NCBI RefSeq assembly: GCF_021431925.1
Contig: NZ_CP090371.1
Span: 2,046,001-2,110,000 of the forward strand
Direction of reading: 5' to 3'
Length of the DNA stretch: 64,000 nucleotides
Origin: Halobaculum sp. CBA1158
GTDB taxonomy: Archaea > Halobacteriota > Halobacteria > Halobacteriales > Haloferacaceae
The position numbers and the translations under genes were made by a program. This document shows, one piece after another, positions 59,891 through 64,000 of the stretch (its first letter is position 1; each line of letters begins with the position of its first letter). Below the pieces are notes generated by a model. The model worked only from the letters and a program-made list of their open reading frames with translations, made no database searches and was not told where the DNA came from.

Positions 59891-60259
59891 ATGCCGTCTC
59901 CCGATGCGGTCGGTCGCCCGCGGTCGCCGAGCACGAACGGATCCGGTCGCGAGCGTCGTCGCCGCCGTGACGCCGACGCGACCGCCGGCGACGACGTCCC
60001 GTTCGGGCGGTGGCTGCCGGTCGCGGTCGGGACCGCCGTCGCGGCGACGCTGTTCGCGCGAGCGATCGCGACCGGGGCCGGCGGTGCCGCCGCCGCGCTG
60101 GACCCGGCGACGCTGGAGGCGCTCGGACTGACCGCGCCGCTGCGGTCGGTCGCCGCCGCCGGCGACGCGGCGGCCCGGGTCGGTGCGACGACAGCGGCGG
60201 TCGGCGTCGCGTACGGCCTCGCCAGCGCGGTCGCGTGGGCACTCCTCCGGCGGACGTGA
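59891..60259 (+). CDS. Small membrane protein, function unknown
   Basis: 122 residues. A basic, disordered N-terminus (about 1-40, GSGRERRRRRDADA) is followed by one helix (LPVAVGTAVAATLFARAIA) and a second near the C-terminus (ATTAAVGVAYGLASAVAWALL). I recognise no family. The promoter is good: CTTTATAT centred about 30 bases before the ATG. Confidence 0.65.
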   Translation: MPSPDAVGRPRSPSTNGSGRERRRRRDADATAGDDVPFGRWLPVAVGTAVAATLFARAIATGAGGAAAALDPATLEALGLTAPLRSVAAAGDAAARVGATTAAVGVAYGLASAVAWALLRRT

Positions 60260-60326
60260 GCGCTCGAGGCGCTCGGATTCGTCGCCTTTCAGCGACCTTT
60301 TGTACGGCCGTATCGAACCGTCGGGC

Positions 60327-60545
60327 ATGGCCGACTTCGAGAAGGACGACAGCGTCGTCCTCAGCGACGAGCACAGCGAGTTCGACGGCGAGACCGGAAC
60401 CGTGACGCAGGTGATGGAGACGATGTTCGGCGATGCGACCTACACGGTCAGCTTCGAGGAAGGGACCGAGCAGGGCGTTCCCGCCGACCAGCTCGAGGCC
60501 GCCGACGGCGACGACAGCGAGACCGCCGACGGCGACGAGGAGTAG
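60327..60545 (+). CDS. Small SH3-like protein (DUF1918-like)
   Basis: 72 residues. FEKDDSVVLSDEHSEFDGETGTVTQVMETMFGDATYTVSFEEGTEQGVPADQLE reads as a small KOW/SH3-like beta-barrel, followed by an acidic tail. It matches the haloarchaeal proteins I recall as annotated DUF1918. Function unknown. TTTTGT centred 27 bases upstream is its promoter. Confidence 0.75.
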   Translation: MADFEKDDSVVLSDEHSEFDGETGTVTQVMETMFGDATYTVSFEEGTEQGVPADQLEAADGDDSETADGDEE

Positions 60546-60625
60546 TCCGCGCCGCCCGCCGCTGACGGGGAGGGCTCCCGTCGTGGCATCAACGCGTTTA
60601 GGGATCGAGGTTCCCAGCCACGGGT

Positions 60626-61123
60626 ATGGTTCGGTTCCCCGACCGCAGGCGAACCGCGGTCGCCGTGCTCGTCGCCGTCGCCGTGGCGACGGGGACGCTG
60701 CTCGTTCCGGTGCTCTCCAGTCACATCGCCGTCGCGCGTAGCGACCGGATCGGCGTCGCCGCGCCCGACGCCTCCGTGCTCGACGGGGGCGACCGCGTCG
60801 AAGTGACGCTGCGCGTCGACAACCCCACCCCGCGGGCGGTGAGAGTGCCCGAGCAGCCATCGGCGTCCGGGATCGTGTTGTTCGCCGACGGTGAGGGCAA
60901 CCCCGGCGATCGGATCACCGACTCGCGCGGCGTCGAGATATCGGGCGCGACCGTCCCCGCCGGCGGAACGGCGACGCTGACGCTCACGCTCGACGTCGTC
61001 GGGGAGTATCGCCCGATCGACCGCGAGTCCGTCCTCGGGAACGACCTCGGGGGGTCGCTGCCGATCGAGATCGCGGGCTTCGAGACGACGGTCGGGCTGA
61101 ACGCGACCGTGGGGGCCGCCTGA
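60626..61123 (+). CDS. Secreted or anchored beta-sandwich protein, function unknown
   Basis: 165 residues. A signal peptide or membrane anchor (RRTAVAVLVAVAVATGTLLVP) is followed by a beta-rich domain with VEVTLRVDNPTPRAVRVPEQ and GGTATLTLTLDVVGEYRPID, of the CARDB/LEA-2-like immunoglobulin type. It overlaps the next membrane gene by one base (TGATG), so the pair is co-translated. GTTTAG about 28 bases upstream is its promoter. Confidence 0.7.
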   Translation: MVRFPDRRRTAVAVLVAVAVATGTLLVPVLSSHIAVARSDRIGVAAPDASVLDGGDRVEVTLRVDNPTPRAVRVPEQPSASGIVLFADGEGNPGDRITDSRGVEISGATVPAGGTATLTLTLDVVGEYRPIDRESVLGNDLGGSLPIEIAGFETTVGLNATVGAA

Positions 61124-61554
61124 TGGGCGAGGTCAGGCGCGCCACCTCGCGCGCGGAGACGCTCGCGCTCGGGGTCGGACTCGCCGTGCTCGGCGGCTCG
61201 CTCACCTTCGTCTGGATCCAGGGTACCGGTCGCTACCCCGCGGCGCTGCCGGTCCCGACGTGGGTGCCGGCCGCGTTGACGCTGCTGGCCGGCGTGGCGC
61301 TGTCGCTGTTGCGCCTGGAGCTTCCCAGCGCGACGGGCGTGCTCATCGTCGTGTTGCCGCTGTCGTATGCGGTGTACATGCTGCTCGTGCTGTCGCCGCA
61401 GCTGCTCGCGGGCTGGGCGATCAACGACCTCCTGTTGATCTTCACCTACGGCGCTGGCGGGCAGGGGTTCCTCGCGTGGCTCGTCTCGTTCCCGATGGTG
61501 TTCGTCGCCGGCTTCGGGACGCACCTCGTCGCCGACGAACTGATAAACGGGTGA
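61123..61554 (+). CDS. Multi-pass membrane protein, function unknown
   Basis: 143 residues with four or five membrane helices (TLALGVGLAVLGGSLTFVWI, VPAALTLLAGVALSLL, TGVLIVVLPLSYAVYMLLVL, NDLLLIFTYGAG, FPMVFVAGFGTHLVA). No family is recognised. Overlap with the upstream secreted-domain gene implies that they act together at the membrane. Confidence 0.7.
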   Translation: MGEVRRATSRAETLALGVGLAVLGGSLTFVWIQGTGRYPAALPVPTWVPAALTLLAGVALSLLRLELPSATGVLIVVLPLSYAVYMLLVLSPQLLAGWAINDLLLIFTYGAGGQGFLAWLVSFPMVFVAGFGTHLVADELING

Positions 61555-61696
61555 GTCAGGACGCGAGAAGAAGGGGCCGCGACGGGTGCAACAGGCGCGA
61601 CGGGTGCAACTGGTTACGGCGAACACGGCGAATACAACGCGCACGACCAGCGCCCGGGACTCCAACGCTTTTCACGCCGACCCGCCTATCGGGGGT

Positions 61697-62158
61697 ATGA
61701 GTTCCGTTCCCTTCCACTACGTCGATCTGCGGACGTTCTGCTACGCCACCGAGGACGAGAAGCGCGTCGAGGACGCCCTCCGGACGTTCCTCCCCGAGGA
61801 GTTCGAGATCGAGCGCGTGGTCAACGCCGGCCACCACGGCGACCGGATCGTCGTACGCTCGGCGCGCGTCGAGCGCGCCGACGACGTGCGCCACGTGCTC
61901 GCGAAGCTGTCGGAGTTGACCGAGTGGGACCGCGTGCTCACGGAACTCGACGAGCGCGTCGACGACAACAACTCCCTGTTCCTCCGCCTCGACAAGCAGG
62001 CCGCGTTCAAGGGCGACGTCGAACTCGGGACGGGGATCACCATCCGCGCGAAGGTGGAAGCGTACCCCGCGAAACACGAGAAGGCCGTCGCGAACGCCCG
62101 CGAGACGTTCGAGGAACTCTCCGAGAACGCCGGCGGCTCCGGCGGCGAGGCGGCGTAG
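61697..62158 (+). CDS. Exosome-associated RNA-binding protein (COG1325-like)
   Basis: 153 residues. FHYVDLRTFCYATEDEKRVEDALRTFLPEE, AGHHGDRIVVRSARVERADDVRHVLAKL and LFLRLDKQAAFKGDVELGTG match the archaeal family described as a predicted exosome subunit with an RNA-binding fold. It probably acts in RNA processing. The Gly/Glu-rich C-terminus is disordered. An upstream start is possible but would add a Thr/Arg-rich stretch unlike the family. Confidence 0.85.
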   Translation: MSSVPFHYVDLRTFCYATEDEKRVEDALRTFLPEEFEIERVVNAGHHGDRIVVRSARVERADDVRHVLAKLSELTEWDRVLTELDERVDDNNSLFLRLDKQAAFKGDVELGTGITIRAKVEAYPAKHEKAVANARETFEELSENAGGSGGEAA

Positions 62159-62176
62159 GAGCGTCGACGGAGGGAT

Positions 62177-62746
62177 CTACTCCGCGGGCCACTTGATCGA
62201 ACAGCCGCGGCTCGGCCCCGGATCCAGGGTCACGTCCTCGCCGGCGAGCACGGCGTCGATGGCGTCCTCGATGTAGACCTCCGTCGCCTCGTCGTCGGGG
62301 TTGAGCGCGTCGTCGAGTCGGCCGTGATACGCCAGCCGGAAGTCGCCGTCGCCGTCGGCGGTGCGCAGGAGGAACGGGTCCGGGGTGCAGACCGCGCCGT
62401 ACGCGCGGGCCGCCTCGGCGGTCTCGTCGCGGAGGTACGCGTCGTAGGCGACCCGCCCCGAGTCGACGTACTCCCGCATCCGCTCGATCGAGTCCTCGGG
62501 GTACTCGTCGGCGTCGTTGGGGTTGATCCCGACGACCGCGCAGTCGTCGTACTCGGCGGCGACGCGGTTCAAGAGGTCGAACTTCGCCTGCGCGTACGGA
62601 CAGTGGTTGCACGTGAACACGACGAGCACGGCGTCGTGGTCGGCGAAGTCCGCGAGCGCGTGGGTGTCGCCGTCGACGCCCGGGAGCGCGAAGTCGGGTG
62701 CCGGATCGTTGCGGGCGAGTTCGGAGTCGGAGTCGGTCTGGACCAT
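62177..62746 (-). CDS. Thioredoxin-fold peroxiredoxin-like protein
   Basis: 189 residues. An AhpC/TSA-like start (DPAPDFALPGVDGDTHALADF) is followed by the strand-loop VVFTCNHCPYAQAKF with a CxxC (C-N-H-C), then YGAVCTPDPFLL with a third cysteine before the cis-proline. This is the thioredoxin-like group often annotated as thiol:disulfide or redoxin proteins. No signal peptide, so cytoplasmic. It is convergent with the RNA-binding gene. Confidence 0.88.
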   Translation of the reverse strand: MVQTDSDSELARNDPAPDFALPGVDGDTHALADFADHDAVLVVFTCNHCPYAQAKFDLLNRVAAEYDDCAVVGINPNDADEYPEDSIERMREYVDSGRVAYDAYLRDETAEAARAYGAVCTPDPFLLRTADGDGDFRLAYHGRLDDALNPDDEATEVYIEDAIDAVLAGEDVTLDPGPSRGCSIKWPAE

Positions 62747-62849
62747 GAGTGAACGGTGGATAGTGTGGATCGGAGAAAGTTGTTGGGTCGGTAGTGGGTG
62801 GGCCGCTGCGCCATAGGAAATATGGTAGGTGCGATCACCAATCAGAGAG

Positions 62850-63287
62850 ATGGCCAGGTTGTCCCGTGCCGTGATGGTGCTTGGAGTATGTTGTATCGTA
62901 CTCGGCGCGATAACCGGGGGCGTGGGGTTCTATTTCGCGTCGCAGTCCGACTGTGAATCCGGGTCTCAGCTGAGTGTGGCTCAGATTAGTGAGGATCAGA
63001 CAGCTGGGTCGAACACCGAACTGAGAGAGTATGGCGATCTCTCGGATCCCGAACAGAGAATATTCCGGGATCTTCTGGGATCAACCCGGCAGAATTTCGA
63101 CACCTATGACAACAGTTCAGCAGCAAATGAGCTCGTAAATACGGTAGTAATCTACCGGGGCGAGCGGTACGTAACGAGAGCAGTAATAGTAGATTGTTAT
63201 AACAGGGGAGAGGACATCCAAGGTCTCGGCGAACTGATCGCCATTGTAGGTCTGATTCTGTTTGTACCAGCGTATCGCTATAGATAG
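62850..63287 (+). CDS. Two-helix membrane protein of lower GC, function unknown
   Basis: 145 residues from MARLSRAVMVLG. Helix 1 (about 7-30) and helix 2 near the C-terminus flank an outer domain with Cys in DCESGS and VDCYNRG, which may form a disulfide, and LREYGDLSDPEQRIFRDLLGS. The GC content is well below that of the neighbours. The domain is reminiscent of small haloarchaeal DUF families of this layout, but I cannot assign one. A TATA-like AAATATGG lies 29 bases upstream. Confidence 0.75.
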   Translation: MARLSRAVMVLGVCCIVLGAITGGVGFYFASQSDCESGSQLSVAQISEDQTAGSNTELREYGDLSDPEQRIFRDLLGSTRQNFDTYDNSSAANELVNTVVIYRGERYVTRAVIVDCYNRGEDIQGLGELIAIVGLILFVPAYRYR

Positions 63288-63707
63288 ACTCGAGTACGAG
63301 TGATCGAACGGTCGGTCTCTTGTCTGCAGGGTCGTGTATCGATACGACCTCCACAAGACGAGAAATCCCTCAGGAGGAGGTACTTATTCCCGATTGTGCA
63401 CGTCCACGTCGACAGTTCCTGTTCCGTGTAGCTGAATTTCGTTCAGGATCCGTATCCGTCCGTGATCAAGCGATTTGGTGGCTCTTCTTCGCTCGAACCT
63501 CCCACCTAGTCCGCCGCCGACGGCGACCGATGGAACGGTTTCGTCGCGATCGACTCCCGAAGCCGTGGCAGCGTGTTTCAGTCGCGTTTGTGAGCCGTGG
63601 AAGAAGCCGTTTGGTAGAATCGGGTCAGTCGCCGAAAAGCTGCAAAGAGAGAGCCACAGTCGTCGGCGGGACGCCACGGACGGGCGACCCACCCGGGCAG
63701 AGAGACG
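63288..63707. other. Intergenic region before the second archaellin stop
   Basis: 420 bases of intermediate GC. On the minus strand a frame ending ILNEIQLHGTGTVDVDVHNRE (stop near 63384) reads sensibly only in its last 30 residues, as if it were the end of a broken gene; the rest is not protein-like. No promoter or RNA gene is evident. Confidence 0.35.
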
Positions 63708-64000
63708 TTACAGTTCGACGGCCTGTTTGTTTCCGAGCGACTCGGGCACCGTGAACCGGATGGTCGTCGTCGCGCCGGACATCGTGTTCACCTTGATCGT
63801 GGCCTCCTCGCCCTCACCGAGCCCCTCGATGAACGTGTTCCCGGATCCGTCGGCTTCCGGCTGTGCGCGGAAGTTACTCACGTTGAACGACATGACGATC
63901 CGGTCGTCGGGATCGTTGATCACGGGCGCAGAGTCGTCCGCGTCCTTCACTGCCGACGTCGAGAAGTACTTCGTGCTGTCGTCGGCCGTCGCGTTGTATC
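63708..64000 (-). CDS. Archaellin, second copy (5' part beyond the window)
   Basis: The C-terminal 97 codons are seen; the frame runs off the window end. The end NTMSGATTTIRFTVPESLGNKQAVEL-type sequence and the AVKDADDSAPVINDPDDR block match the archaellin at 34148-34762 closely, so it is a paralogue. The missing part should hold the signal peptide and filament helix. Other archaellum genes may follow beyond the window. Confidence 0.9.
   Translation of the reverse strand, partial: YNATADDSTKYFSTSAVKDADDSAPVINDPDDRIVMSFNVSNFRAQPEADGSGNTFIEGLGEGEEATIKVNTMSGATTTIRFTVPESLGNKQAVEL

Noticed and set aside
1-64000. CRISPR array, insertion sequence or integrase
   Set aside because: No regularly spaced repeats, transposase motifs or terminal inverted repeats were found by reading.

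Overview
The window is a gene-dense, very GC-rich stretch of a haloarchaeal (class Halobacteria) chromosome. This is shown by strongly acidic proteins, TATA-like boxes about 26-30 bases upstream of start codons (leaderless transcripts), archaellins with class III signal peptides, Tat-type signals on secreted proteins, a multiprotein bridging factor, aeIF1A, archaeal-type GTP cyclohydrolase III and an intron-containing tRNA-Trp of the Haloferax type. A Halorubrum-like member of the Haloferacales is my guess, but the sequence alone does not prove genus. I see no insertion sequence, integrase or CRISPR array.

Layout. 1-7459: partial iron-containing alcohol dehydrogenase, PAS/GAF sensor histidine kinase, cytochrome P450, malate:quinone oxidoreductase-like flavoprotein, chorismate synthase. 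7469-11687 (minus strand): a surface-protein group with lower GC in places, made of a large PKD-repeat protein, a 17-codon leader ORF, a CAP-domain lipoprotein and a DsbA-fold lipoprotein without cysteines at its active site, the last three joined by ATGA overlaps. 11931-15700: 2-oxoacid:ferredoxin oxidoreductase korAB, an Lrp regulator and a zinc-ribbon protein. 15800-24780: DinB polymerase, a DehI-family protein, a HerA-like ATPase with a small partner, a Tat subtilase and HflX. 25714-28048: hisC, adenylate kinase-like gene and CDP-alcohol phosphatidyltransferase in one overlapping operon.

28176-31415 is the most interesting part. A degenerate-P-loop protein (DUF7504-like) lies 4 bases upstream of a 785-residue protein with a CHAT/caspase-like His-Cys dyad and a GC-poor C-terminal tail. 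A 46-residue one-helix membrane peptide (DUF7503-like) is encoded convergently at its end. I propose that this is a protease-based signalling or defence module; that is inference.

31570-34762: MBF1, triosephosphate isomerase, a membrane protein, a fumarylacetoacetase-family enzyme and an archaellin. 34871-45284: an alpha-glucan gene cluster (4-alpha-glucanotransferase, GT4 glycosyltransferase, GH13 amylase-type enzyme, and a 1547-residue fusion of two GH15 modules). None has a signal peptide, which suggests cytoplasmic glycogen or maltodextrin metabolism. 45400-52498: housekeeping enzymes (Nudix, metallo-beta-lactamase-fold hydrolase, OsmC, HAD phosphatase, GTP cyclohydrolase III, degenerate ADP-ribosylglycohydrolase, PHP phosphoesterase, aeIF1A), then a DUF433/DUF5615 toxin-antitoxin pair beside the tRNA-Trp gene. 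52859-64000: DUF5795- and DUF5794-like genes, IMP dehydrogenase, a HalX response regulator, an Lrp/aminotransferase operon, several small membrane proteins, an exosome-associated RNA-binding protein, a thioredoxin-fold protein, and a second archaellin cut by the window end.

Several short genes (31275-31415, 47354-47506, 8841-8894, 54179-54382, 56483-56608) are called from promoter spacing and reading frame. Domain names rest on motifs read by eye; no database search was run.
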